Source: Candidatus Minthenecus merdequi
GTDB lineage: Bacteria; Bacteroidota; Bacteroidia; Bacteroidales; Paludibacteraceae
Direction of reading: 5' to 3'
Assembly: GCA_018064385.1 (NCBI GenBank)
Contig: JAGHVI010000164.1
Span: 1 to 12,112, forward strand
DNA length: 12,112 nt
A program made the translations under genes and the position numbers. Under the pieces are notes generated by a model. The model was given only the letters and a program-made list of their open reading frames with translations. It ran no database searches and was not told the DNA's origin. Below, in pieces: positions 1 to 6,971 of this stretch. Positions within the stretch are counted from its first letter, which is position 1; the number at the start of each line of letters is the position of its first letter.

Positions 1-1
1 T

Positions 2-1627
2 GCCGGCAAGCGTCTCTCGATGTGGTACAAGAACTACAACAGCACTTCTACAGGTCTTGCAGTTCTCGAAGTTGGTTATCTCTCTAACCCAGACAATACC
101 ACCTCGTTCGTACGCCTGCAGACTGCTCCTTACAACACTGCTTATTCAGAGTTCGTGGTGACATACCCTGCAAATGTTCCGGTAGGTGCCCGTCCTGCAT
201 TCCGTGCTAACGGTATTTACTACCTCTACATCGACGATATCCGTATCAACAAGTTGATTCAGGGTCCTGCTTACGAGGAGACCCTCTGCTTCGGTCAGGG
301 TTACACCGGTCATGGCTTCACTTGTGCTCCTGGTTCTCTCGCTCCTGGCGACACTACTCTGACAACAGTTGTTCCTGCAGTAATCGCTGGTACTCCTGAT
401 ACAGCAATGTCTGTCACTCTCCATGTCCTTCCTGAAATTGTGACTGAGTATCACGATACAATCTGCGCTGGTCAGCCTTACAACGAGGGACTCTTCAATA
501 TCCCTGCAAACATGACCCACCTTGGATATTTCTTCCAGACATTCCCTGGTGCTTCGTCAACAGGTTGCGACTCTACAGTTTCTCTCTATCTCTATGTGCT
601 CCCTTCGCGTGAGACTATCAATGATACCATCTGCCAGGGCGATGTCTATCCATTCGATGGACAGAACCTCACTCAGTCCGGTACTTACGTTGCTTATACT
701 GTCAACCGATTGGGCTGCAACGACACAATCACTCTCAACCTCTTCGTTGTCGATTCAGTCGTAACAACCAACGCTGCTATCTGCCAGGGTGAAACATATA
801 CCTTCGAGGGTAACAATTACACCCAGTCCGGCACTTATCGTGTTACTACTACAGGTGCTTTCGGCTGTCCTGTAACCAAGGTTCTCAACCTTACTGTTTA
901 CGACACTGATTCTACAATCTACGTAACCTTCTGTACTGGTGGTTCAGTATTCGTTGTTGATACAACCATCACTACTGCTGGTACATACACTCTTGTACGT
1001 GTTAATGCTACTGGTTGCGATGTGACTTACACAATCATTGCAACCGAAACTACACCTACTCCAGCGGATTATTACGACTTTGCTTGCGAAGGTTATACTT
1101 ACGTTGGTTATGGTATAACTGTTACGGTTACTGCTGATACAACTGTCATTGTCAATACCAAGACTGTCGATGCTCAGTGCGACTCTGTGGCAAGAATCCA
1201 TCTTACTTTCGTTGCTACCCAGCGTACTGACACAACTGCCGAAGTTTACGCTGAGTCGTTCACTTGGCACAACAATACTTACACTGTATCAGGCGATTAC
1301 ACTGATACACTCCAGTCTGTTGAGGGTTGTGACTCCATCGTAACACTCCACCTCATTCTCCACGGTGATGATGTGGAAGAAGTATCTGATATCAACATGA
1401 GCATCGTACCTAACCCAGTGAACGCTGGTGCTACCGCATTCGTTTATGGTGAGTTTGACGAAATTGAGAAGGTCGAGATTCTTAATAATTTCGGTCAGCT
1501 TGTCGAAAGCTTCGTTCCTGAAACTTACCCTATCGAAGTTACTGGTATCTCTGCTTCTGGTCTCTACTACGTTCGCGTAATTACAAAGACAGGAAACGTT
1601 TACCTCCAGAAACTTATAGTTAAGTAA
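2..1627 (+). CDS. T9SS-secreted repeat surface protein, 3' part (start lies before the window)
   Basis: The reading frame is open from the window edge (codons from nt 2) to TAA at 1625-1627, giving 541 visible residues, so the N-terminus and signal peptide are missing. The Met at nt 20 is internal, not a start. Counting from that Met: residues 1-77 look like the end of a lectin-like jelly-roll domain, finishing in the typical strand YLYIDDIRI. Residues about 85-448 are seven Thr/Ser-rich beta repeats with paired cysteines. Residues 455-535 form a type A T9SS C-terminal sorting domain (start INMSIVPNPV, middle VEILNNFGQLV, end SGLYYVRVITKTGNVYLQKL). By family knowledge such proteins cross the outer membrane through T9SS and are attached to the cell surface or released when the domain is cleaved. 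An adhesin or matrix role is inference; no catalytic motif is visible. A strong terminator follows, so this is the last gene of its unit. Confidence 0.88.
   Translation, partial: AGKRLSMWYKNYNSTSTGLAVLEVGYLSNPDNTTSFVRLQTAPYNTAYSEFVVTYPANVPVGARPAFRANGIYYLYIDDIRINKLIQGPAYEETLCFGQGYTGHGFTCAPGSLAPGDTTLTTVVPAVIAGTPDTAMSVTLHVLPEIVTEYHDTICAGQPYNEGLFNIPANMTHLGYFFQTFPGASSTGCDSTVSLYLYVLPSRETINDTICQGDVYPFDGQNLTQSGTYVAYTVNRLGCNDTITLNLFVVDSVVTTNAAICQGETYTFEGNNYTQSGTYRVTTTGAFGCPVTKVLNLTVYDTDSTIYVTFCTGGSVFVVDTTITTAGTYTLVRVNATGCDVTYTIIATETTPTPADYYDFACEGYTYVGYGITVTVTADTTVIVNTKTVDAQCDSVARIHLTFVATQRTDTTAEVYAESFTWHNNTYTVSGDYTDTLQSVEGCDSIVTLHLILHGDDVEEVSDINMSIVPNPVNAGATAFVYGEFDEIEKVEILNNFGQLVESFVPETYPIEVTGISASGLYYVRVITKTGNVYLQKLIVK
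458..1363 (+). repeat. tandem 50-residue two-cysteine repeats inside the surface protein
   Basis: Six diverged units are clear here, with a seventh, irregular one just upstream. Counting from the Met at nt 20, the first cysteines fall at residues 149, 205, 255, 305 and 356, and the second ones at 183, 233, 283, 333, 387 and 437. Spacing is therefore close to 50 residues (150 bp). The typical unit reads ICQGxxYxFxG, then TQSGTY, then GCxxTxxLNLxV. The cysteines probably form one disulfide per unit, as expected for an exported protein. The last unit has lost its first cysteine (VYAESFTW in place of ICQGETYTF) but keeps GCDSIVTLHL. The repeats are diverged at DNA level, so they are old rather than a recent expansion. 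Confidence 0.8.
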
Positions 1628-1668
1628 GCTTCTTTTGTAGGTTAACTTAATTTTTCTTACTCTATATA

Positions 1669-1702
1669 GGGCAGCATCACTTTTGATGCTGCCCTTTTTT
1701 TT
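1669..1702 (+). terminator. strong intrinsic terminator after the T9SS protein
   Basis: A perfect 11-bp stem pairs GGGCAGCATCA (1669-1679) with TGATGCTGCCC (1684-1694) around a CTTT loop, followed by eight T residues (1695-1702). It closes the surface-protein transcript before the next promoter begins at 1725. Confidence 0.95.
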
Positions 1703-1724
1703 GCAAAAAATATACTTTTATTCC

Positions 1725-1755
1725 TTGGTCATCTCAAAATAATTTCGTACCTTTG
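1725..1755 (+). promoter_or_regulatory. Bacteroidota promoter for the beta-barrel/lipoprotein operon
   Basis: The -7 box TACCTTTG lies at 1748-1755 and the -33 TTG at 1725-1727, with exactly 20 bp between them. This fits the sigma-ABfr consensus of Bacteroidota. Transcription should start near 1762, leaving a leader of only about 17 nt before the ATG. The element matches the rpsL promoter at 29 of 34 positions. Confidence 0.88.
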
Positions 1756-1778
1756 CACTCAAGTAAAACGCAAATTAT

Positions 1779-2507
1779 ATGGTTATGAAAAAATTCTACC
1801 TTTTAGTTATTGTCTTTTCCTTCACAGTCGCACTCCATCCTCTCTATGGAGATGATCTCAGTTACACAGCCTTCACTCTTAATTATAGTTATCAGGATGT
1901 TCACACCGATGCTGACTACATCAAAACTGTGTGGAGTGGCGAGGATGACAAACTTGCCCATGGTTTCAATCTTGGCATTCACCTTCAGCAGAAACTCTAC
2001 AAAAAATTGGTTCTCGTCACAGGTGTTCAGTATCAGTTTACTGCCCGCTTCAAGGAAAACGTATCAATGCCCGATGTCCCTCTCAAAGGACAACTTTCAG
2101 GCAGTGGCGACATAAAATTCTTCAATCATAATATCATTGTTCCTATCAAATTCGGTTTCTCTATGCCTTTTGGTGGAACCAGTTCTTTCACTGTCTATGG
2201 TGGTCCTTCGTTGAACTTCAATGTCGCTACACACCAGACCTTTGAGTTGAATAGCAAAAATTACCTCTTCTACGATTATGTAAATGGAAGAATAACGGAA
2301 AAAATTAATGGAAGTAAACATACAGACAAATCCTCTGACTTCAAAGAAATGAAGTGGTTCGATATTCCTCTTGGTTTGGGCGCTGTGGTCAAATTCGGCA
2401 GATTTGGTTTGAGATTTGAATACGAATGGGGACTTGTCAACCGTATGAAACATGAGGGTAAATTCCGTTCTGACCAACTTACAGCTGGAATTCTTATATC
2501 CTTCTAA
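1779..2507 (+). CDS. outer-membrane beta-barrel protein (porin-family/PorT-like barrel)
   Basis: This is a 242-residue exported protein. The N-terminus has a short basic start and a hydrophobic core (KKFYLLVIVFSFTVALHPLYG), giving a type I signal peptide with cleavage near residue 24. The rest alternates hydrophobic and polar residues in amphipathic strands (FNLGIHLQQKL, LVLVTGVQYQF, GLRFEYEWGL) and ends in a terminal aromatic, AGILISF. These are hallmarks of the small outer-membrane barrels grouped as outer membrane beta-barrel domain proteins in Bacteroidota. A second in-frame ATG at 1785 gives MKKFYLL and is an equally plausible start; 1779 leaves a very short leader. A lipoprotein gene follows after 20 bp with no terminator, so the two are co-transcribed. 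The actual role (adhesion, transport or structure) cannot be read from the sequence. Confidence 0.82.
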   Translation: MVMKKFYLLVIVFSFTVALHPLYGDDLSYTAFTLNYSYQDVHTDADYIKTVWSGEDDKLAHGFNLGIHLQQKLYKKLVLVTGVQYQFTARFKENVSMPDVPLKGQLSGSGDIKFFNHNIIVPIKFGFSMPFGGTSSFTVYGGPSLNFNVATHQTFELNSKNYLFYDYVNGRITEKINGSKHTDKSSDFKEMKWFDIPLGLGAVVKFGRFGLRFEYEWGLVNRMKHEGKFRSDQLTAGILISF

Positions 2508-2527
2508 TCGCAACAATATTTTTAATT

Positions 2528-3073
2528 ATGAAAAAGAACTTGTTTTTCTATGCTATGCTTTTTATCGCAATTAGTGTGGCAACTTTATCTTGCAAAAAAG
2601 ATGACGACAATGAACCTTCTCCAACTCCAGATCCTGAACCAACCAGCCAATTCGTAGGTGTTTACGATTTAGATATGGTTTATGATAGTGTTACTGACAG
2701 CGAAGGAAAATGGTTCGAAAATGAATTTTTTGAACAAATGACTGGCAAAAGGAATCCTCCCGAGAGCGGTTACCTCACAATTGTAACTGGCGATAATGGA
2801 AAACTTAATGTCACTGCCACTTTCTACAACCATCCCAACGAAGGCGAAGAGAAGGTGTTTTTCTCTACCACAGCTACTGAAAAAGACAACATTCTGATTC
2901 TTGACCCTTGCCAGAGTGATTACTACTACGACTCCACCGAGATTATGATTGATTTTATCTTCCGTAATTTTGAAAACAATCTGCCACAGATTAAATTCAA
3001 AAGTATTTATACTATCAATCTTGGAGCTGATTATTCGTACTTGAATTCATACACTTGTACCAAACGTAACTGA
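2528..3073 (+). CDS. hypothetical lipoprotein, probably surface-exposed
   Basis: This 181-residue protein starts with a type II signal peptide: MKKN, a hydrophobic stretch and the lipobox TLSC, with the lipidated cysteine at residue 22. Directly after it comes KKDDDNE and then a Pro-rich linker (PSPTPDPEPT). A lysine and acidic residues just after the lipid cysteine resemble the lipoprotein export signals described in Bacteroidota, so display on the cell surface is likely, though inferred. The mature part (about residues 40-181) is beta-rich and acidic with no family I recognise; cysteines near residue 128 and near the C-terminus (YTCTKRN) could pair. It lies 20 bp after the barrel gene in one operon, so the two may form an outer-membrane pair, but no sequence motif proves this. 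A terminator follows. Confidence 0.8.
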   Translation: MKKNLFFYAMLFIAISVATLSCKKDDDNEPSPTPDPEPTSQFVGVYDLDMVYDSVTDSEGKWFENEFFEQMTGKRNPPESGYLTIVTGDNGKLNVTATFYNHPNEGEEKVFFSTTATEKDNILILDPCQSDYYYDSTEIMIDFIFRNFENNLPQIKFKSIYTINLGADYSYLNSYTCTKRN

Positions 3074-3100
3074 CAACTGTTATCAATACTTGGGTATAAC

Positions 3101-3138
3101 AAAAAACCGCCATTGAATTTGACAATGACGGTTTTTTT
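3101..3138. terminator. bidirectional terminator between convergent genes
   Basis: A hairpin pairs CCGCCATTG (3107-3115) with CAATGACGG (3123-3131), with one C/A mismatch and a 7-nt loop. It is flanked by six A on the left (3101-3106) and seven T on the right (3132-3138). It therefore reads as an intrinsic terminator on both strands, serving the lipoprotein gene (plus) and the ATPase gene that ends at 3152 (minus). Confidence 0.9.
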
Positions 3139-3151
3139 CTGACTTCATCTC

Positions 3152-4360
3152 TTAGTATAGCAATCCGAACATCCATAATGGTATGCGATTGCCATGACCT
3201 GTCTCTATACTGTCAACCGCAAGGTAACTATTCTCAATGTCCTTGATTTGGTCAAATGTCTTGTTGCGTCCACCGACTTCAAAAAGATATTTGTGATTGA
3301 CAAGAAAGTCTCCTTGTTTTGGGTAGTTCACTTCATTGACGACTTTCAACTGGTTATTGAAAAACACCTCACGCACCGTTCCTATCTGAGCACCGGCAGT
3401 CAATGAATACATCAAGTTGGAATTGTCAAGGAATATCTTGTCAGGCTTTGCCAATTGCTTCATGCTTTTTGCTTCCGACGAGAGAAATGACAACAATGCG
3501 GCACGCTCCAGCAGAGACAGCATCTTAATGCCCATATTGCGATTTGTTTCCAATTGTCCATAGAGTTCATTCATATTGGGCGTCTGAGGCACATGCTCTG
3601 CCAATATCATCAACATCCTTTCGGTCTTACGTATAGTTTCGTATGCGACATCTTCGACAGCAGGAAGATCCTCGTAAAGAACTGTACGGATAACTGACTG
3701 TAATCGTTGGTCAAAGCTATATATGTCGTCTTTATAGAAAGGGTAATAGCCATGTTTGAGATATTTGTCAAAATGACCGAGCACTCTTACTTCTGCCGTG
3801 ATTTTCATTGCAATGCGCTGGTGGCTGGAAAGAAGTTCCTCAAGACCAATAACTGGAATTTGTGTCACATTCTCAAACTCAAGATATTCTCGAAATGACA
3901 TTCCATACAATATATATGTCAATTGGCGACGCGAAAGATCTCCTTCCCTCTGGTCAATCTCAAGCATTGACGAACCTGTATATACAATATGCAAATCTGG
4001 ATATTCGTCTGAAACATTTTTTATCAGTGTCTGCCAGTTCTCATATTTATGGACTTCGTCAATAAAGATATGCGTACCTCCGTGAGTATAATGGTATTCA
4101 ATTACTTCCGTCAAAGAATGCGTCTTAAACCACATATTGTCGAGTGACACATACAGAGCTTTCTCTGGTGAGTCCTGAAATTCCTCTTTTATACGCTGCA
4201 GCAACATAGTGGTCTTGCCTACACCGCGTGCTCCTTTTATACCAATTATTGTAGCTCCCCAACAAATTTCATCGTATAAATACCTGTGAAATTTTGTTGC
4301 TGTGCGTGCCACCATTCGGTTTGAAGTAAGGTACAAGCCTTCTATTGTTTGTATTTCCAT
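3152..4360 (-). CDS. AAA-type ATPase with C-terminal DUF4143 domain
   Basis: This 402-residue cytoplasmic protein has a Walker A motif GARGVGKTT at residues 43-51 and a Walker B motif HIFIDEVHK with the acidic pair D101-E102. A sensor-1-like strand IVYTGSS follows at 125-131, then the conserved region GDLSRRQL near 140-147. The C-terminal half (about 195-400) matches the DUF4143 layout, ending in GDFLVNHKYLFEVGGRNKTF (350-369). There D351, E361 and R365/K367 resemble a PD-(D/E)XK nuclease-like core, which I recall as the superfamily assigned to DUF4143. Length and order are normal for the family, which is common in many copies in Bacteroidales genomes and whose function is poorly known. It stands alone, with its own promoter about 190 nt upstream and a repeat-bearing leader. 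No toxin, transposase or restriction partner is next to it. Nuclease activity is inference only. Confidence 0.88.
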   Translation of the reverse strand: MEIQTIEGLYLTSNRMVARTATKFHRYLYDEICWGATIIGIKGARGVGKTTMLLQRIKEEFQDSPEKALYVSLDNMWFKTHSLTEVIEYHYTHGGTHIFIDEVHKYENWQTLIKNVSDEYPDLHIVYTGSSMLEIDQREGDLSRRQLTYILYGMSFREYLEFENVTQIPVIGLEELLSSHQRIAMKITAEVRVLGHFDKYLKHGYYPFYKDDIYSFDQRLQSVIRTVLYEDLPAVEDVAYETIRKTERMLMILAEHVPQTPNMNELYGQLETNRNMGIKMLSLLERAALLSFLSSEAKSMKQLAKPDKIFLDNSNLMYSLTAGAQIGTVREVFFNNQLKVVNEVNYPKQGDFLVNHKYLFEVGGRNKTFDQIKDIENSYLAVDSIETGHGNRIPLWMFGLLY

Positions 4361-4363
4361 TTG

Positions 4364-4452
4364 ATATAAAAAGTATTTTTGAATACTATATTTTATACAA
4401 AAAAAGTATTTGCAGATACGTTTTTAATACAAAAAAGAGTATTTGCAATTAC
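4364..4452 (-). repeat. three 33-bp-period direct repeats in the ATPase leader
   Basis: On the plus strand, GTAT starts at 4373, 4406 and 4439, exactly 33 bp apart. Each is followed 10 nt after its start by a partner tetramer: ATAC at 4383 and 4416, and TTAC at 4449. An A-run with an upstream ATAC or ATAA precedes each GTAT. The unit is roughly ATAC-A(6-7)-GTAT-TTGCAG-ATAC-(T-rich 7-8). Every unit thus contains short GTAT/ATAC dyads. A decayed fourth copy may lie at 4472-4484. The array ends 4 bp before the ATPase start codon and lies downstream of its predicted promoter, so it is in the transcribed leader. It could bind a protein or fold in RNA; neither is shown. Confidence 0.75.
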
Positions 4453-4556
4453 TTTTTATGCAATATCTTTCGTTCTAAATATACTAAAATCAATTGTGCC
4501 TCAACAATTTATCCAATATGCCAACACTTTGCCTTTTTAGTGTCTATTTTCGCACG

Positions 4557-4587
4557 CAAAGGTATGAATTATTTTTGACTTGGACAA
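4557..4587 (-). promoter_or_regulatory. promoter for the AAA ATPase gene
   Basis: Read on the minus strand, TTG (4587-4585) and the -7 box TACCTTTG (4564-4557) are separated by exactly 20 bp. The start of transcription would fall near 4550, giving a leader of about 190 nt that carries the 33-bp repeats. This is much longer than the roughly 17-20 nt leaders of the beta-barrel and serine-lyase operons in this window. Confidence 0.8.
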
Positions 4588-4590
4588 CAA

Positions 4591-4802
4591 TTTCACAAGT
4601 TTTTTGGTAGGCACAATACATCCAACAACTATAGTGCTTGTTCTTCCTGCAAAGGAGAAGTTATCCACGTTATAAAGTCTGCTGGATGTGACTCAGCATA
4701 CACTTGGAAAAATAAAATCCGTGGTGCACCTATAACCACCCCTTAAATTTTCACCTCCAATTTTTTCTCACCCACCGATTTTACCCGATTTTTGACAACT
4801 GA
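4591..4802. other. gap with no supported gene
   Basis: This stretch lies between the ATPase promoter and the stop codon of the glycosyl-hydrolase-like gene. I see no start-bearing ORF, RNA gene or good terminator. On the minus strand just after the glycosidase stop there are two AAAATCGG direct repeats but no stable hairpin with a T-run, so how that transcript ends is unclear. An 8-bp palindrome GGTGCACC is at 4723-4730 and a single DnaA-box-like TTATCCAC is at 4661-4668; neither is convincing alone. Confidence 0.5.
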
Positions 4803-6971
4803 TTATCGTGACAGAACAATCTGTTCAAAGATTTTCCAATGCTCCTCCGACATACGGTCTGGTGTAAAAAGGCAGATTCCTGCAGCACCTGCCGCTATCG
4901 AACCTTTTATCGCTGTTCCAAGTTCTGAAGGAATAAGTCCTGAATTTTCTGGGTCAGTGACATCCGCTTTGTTCTGCCAATCAGGGCATATAAACAAACC
5001 ACTGAAAATAGGTTTCTTCATACCTTGGCACTCCTGCTTAGTTATCTCGCATACCCAACGGGCATCTTTCAGGTAAAAGTCGTTATAATTCATCGGAAAA
5101 AGCATATCAACATTCCATTTTCTCCACTGCTGACGCACCATCTGCTCAGCATAACCTTCAGGACCCGGGAAAACATCTGCACTAATCTTATACCCGTGTG
5201 CATGAAGTGTGTCGCAAATGCTATTGACCAATTTTGTGATTACATCACAACGGAACTGAGCCCATTCAGCAATTGTCGCAGGGTCGCCTCCTTGCTCAAT
5301 CACTTTGCGAATATCAATGCCACTCCTGCTTGAAAAATCTGCACAACAAGCATCGCAATAACAATAGTCTGCCCCTGGATATTCGTGCACTTTACCTTTT
5401 TTGTCGCGCCATTGGTGGTGAATTTGTGCATCATATTTATCCCATAACCCTTCAGCCAGAATGGCATCTGCATAACGTATATAATCCAACTGGACGTAAT
5501 CAACATGCGGTATGGCTGCCATTTTCAAATATGCCTCAATCAAAAAATTGATAACATCAGGATTGTGAGGGTCCAGTGTTTGGTAATACTCAACATATGC
5601 TCTATCTTTTGCTACGAATGCCGATTTACCCCATCTGTTGACCGTGTACCATGTCGAATCCTTCCCTCCATGAATCATAGTAGGAGCCCATGCATGATAC
5701 TCTAAACCTGCACGGTGGGCTATGAGTGCGCAACGAGCAATCTTCTCGTAATCAAAACCGTTGTTTACGCACACTCCCCTCAATCCATGGCTGTGCCACT
5801 CACGGAAAAGAATAAAAAGGCTGTCCTCTGACACTTTGTCGCTCTCCCAAACATACCATCCATAAGCCTTGATGCCAGGCGTCAGACTCTTTTTGTGAGT
5901 AATGGCTCCTTTATGGTTCAGTATTATTATATCACCATCCGTTTTAGTAGCAATAATTTCGTATGTGTTAGTCGTAGCTTCGATACGTATATCAGCACCT
6001 TCTATCATCTGCCTCTCCTTTTCGCTTAATGCTATCTCTGTTAGGTATCGTCCTTTGCGATTATGTTCCTCCTCTTGGCGGTAGAACATAGCCCACATAA
6101 CGGTCTTTAAGTCGCGGTCAGAAATCTCGGGAAATGTGTTTCCCTTTTGACTACCTGACAAATAAACTTTTCCCCATCTCTCAGGCATGTGCATTGCTAC
6201 GCGTCCTGTCGCTCCCCACGTCCAATTGTCTTCTGGCAATTTTTTGCCGTTTTTATCCGTCTTTACTTTGTAGTTCCCGTCTTTCAATTTCTCTGTCTGC
6301 CACTCTACACGTGAGAATCCTATAGAAAGGATATTTCCCTCTTTGAGGATATTTGTAAACTCGTGGTTGACAGCCTTGCGTGGTATGGCGACCTCAATGG
6401 TCCAACCTTTATCTGTGTCGCGGTTATTGTTCAGTGTGCCATAAACATTAGTAGCAACCTTCAACCCTGGGGCATCCCATCCGAAAGTTACGAAACAACT
6501 GTCAGGAGAACGGTATGCGTGTTCGATAATCAGGTCGAAAATATTGGCTATTGCATTGAACTCCATCTCGAAATAGTTTTTACCATCGTTATCAGGGTCA
6601 ATGAAAATCTCAAAGTCGTTGTCAAAGTAGATAACTTCATCCCTCTCTCTTATGTACGCCCAAACATCAGGTTCTTCCATTGTCGCTCCGACATAAAGGA
6701 AGTCATCGTCCCATAAAATCATTGCTGTTGTCTTGAAACGAGGAGCGGGGTATCCCTCGCCAGAGATGTCCGTGAACAGGTTGGTTGTGTTTGCCTGTCC
6801 CCATTCGTCTGAATCCAGTATGCCGTCAATTTTCATATTGACACTGGTGCGGTTTGCTACATATTGCTCTGTAGGTGTCAGAAACCTTGCATAACGTTCT
6901 GTTATACTTTCCTGTGCATTCATTATGCCAAAACATATCAGAAGCACGAATATCAATGTCAAATTTCTCAT
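4803..6971 (-). CDS. secreted CBM9-like plus GHL10-type glycosyl-hydrolase-like protein
   Basis: The 722-residue protein begins with a type I signal peptide (RNLTLIFVLLICFGIMNA, cleavage near residue 19), so it is exported to the periplasm or beyond. Residues about 42-270 form a CBM9-like beta-sandwich (MKIDGILDSDEWGQA, LWDDDFLYVGATMEEPDVWA, YFDNDFEIFIDPDNDGKNYFEMEFNA in three pieces). Residues about 365-720 resemble a TIM-barrel of the family 10 glycosylhydrolase-like group (GHL10/DUF187). Markers are HVDYVQLDYIRY with candidate catalytic D496, a cysteine cluster YCYCDACC (536-543) that may bind metal, and the late strand DMLFPMNY (622-629). The family includes E. coli DigH (YddW), which cleaves denuded peptidoglycan, but the substrate here is not known and could be a polysaccharide or glycoprotein glycan. 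The start overlaps the serine-lyase stop by 4 bp (ATGA), so the gene is translationally coupled to it. Confidence 0.85.
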   Translation of the reverse strand: MRNLTLIFVLLICFGIMNAQESITERYARFLTPTEQYVANRTSVNMKIDGILDSDEWGQANTTNLFTDISGEGYPAPRFKTTAMILWDDDFLYVGATMEEPDVWAYIRERDEVIYFDNDFEIFIDPDNDGKNYFEMEFNAIANIFDLIIEHAYRSPDSCFVTFGWDAPGLKVATNVYGTLNNNRDTDKGWTIEVAIPRKAVNHEFTNILKEGNILSIGFSRVEWQTEKLKDGNYKVKTDKNGKKLPEDNWTWGATGRVAMHMPERWGKVYLSGSQKGNTFPEISDRDLKTVMWAMFYRQEEEHNRKGRYLTEIALSEKERQMIEGADIRIEATTNTYEIIATKTDGDIIILNHKGAITHKKSLTPGIKAYGWYVWESDKVSEDSLFILFREWHSHGLRGVCVNNGFDYEKIARCALIAHRAGLEYHAWAPTMIHGGKDSTWYTVNRWGKSAFVAKDRAYVEYYQTLDPHNPDVINFLIEAYLKMAAIPHVDYVQLDYIRYADAILAEGLWDKYDAQIHHQWRDKKGKVHEYPGADYCYCDACCADFSSRSGIDIRKVIEQGGDPATIAEWAQFRCDVITKLVNSICDTLHAHGYKISADVFPGPEGYAEQMVRQQWRKWNVDMLFPMNYNDFYLKDARWVCEITKQECQGMKKPIFSGLFICPDWQNKADVTDPENSGLIPSELGTAIKGSIAAGAAGICLFTPDRMSEEHWKIFEQIVLSR

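Noticed and set aside
146..520. Antisense and overlapping ORFs inside the large genes (for example 146-520 minus, 944-1270 minus, 11080-11487 minus)
   Set aside because: They lie wholly within well-supported coding frames, have no promoter or start context of their own, and show composition expected of frame shadows.
4364..4452. CRISPR-like array
   Set aside because: The 33-bp period is of the right size, but there are no unique spacers between units, the units are AT-rich and imperfect, and no cas gene is nearby.
4661..4669. DnaA box TTATCCACG, suggesting an origin
   Set aside because: A single near-match without neighbouring boxes, dnaA, dnaN or an AT-rich unwinding element.
4721..4739. 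Hairpin GTGGT/ACCAC as terminator for the glycosidase operon
   Set aside because: The stem is only 5 bp, with no T-run on the minus strand, so it is too weak to call.
4579..4746. Open plus-strand stretch of about 55 codons with a protein-like reading (ending KIRGAPITTP)
   Set aside because: It has no ATG, no promoter and no recognisable family, and a run of this length is expected by chance. It might be a decayed gene end, but I cannot support that.
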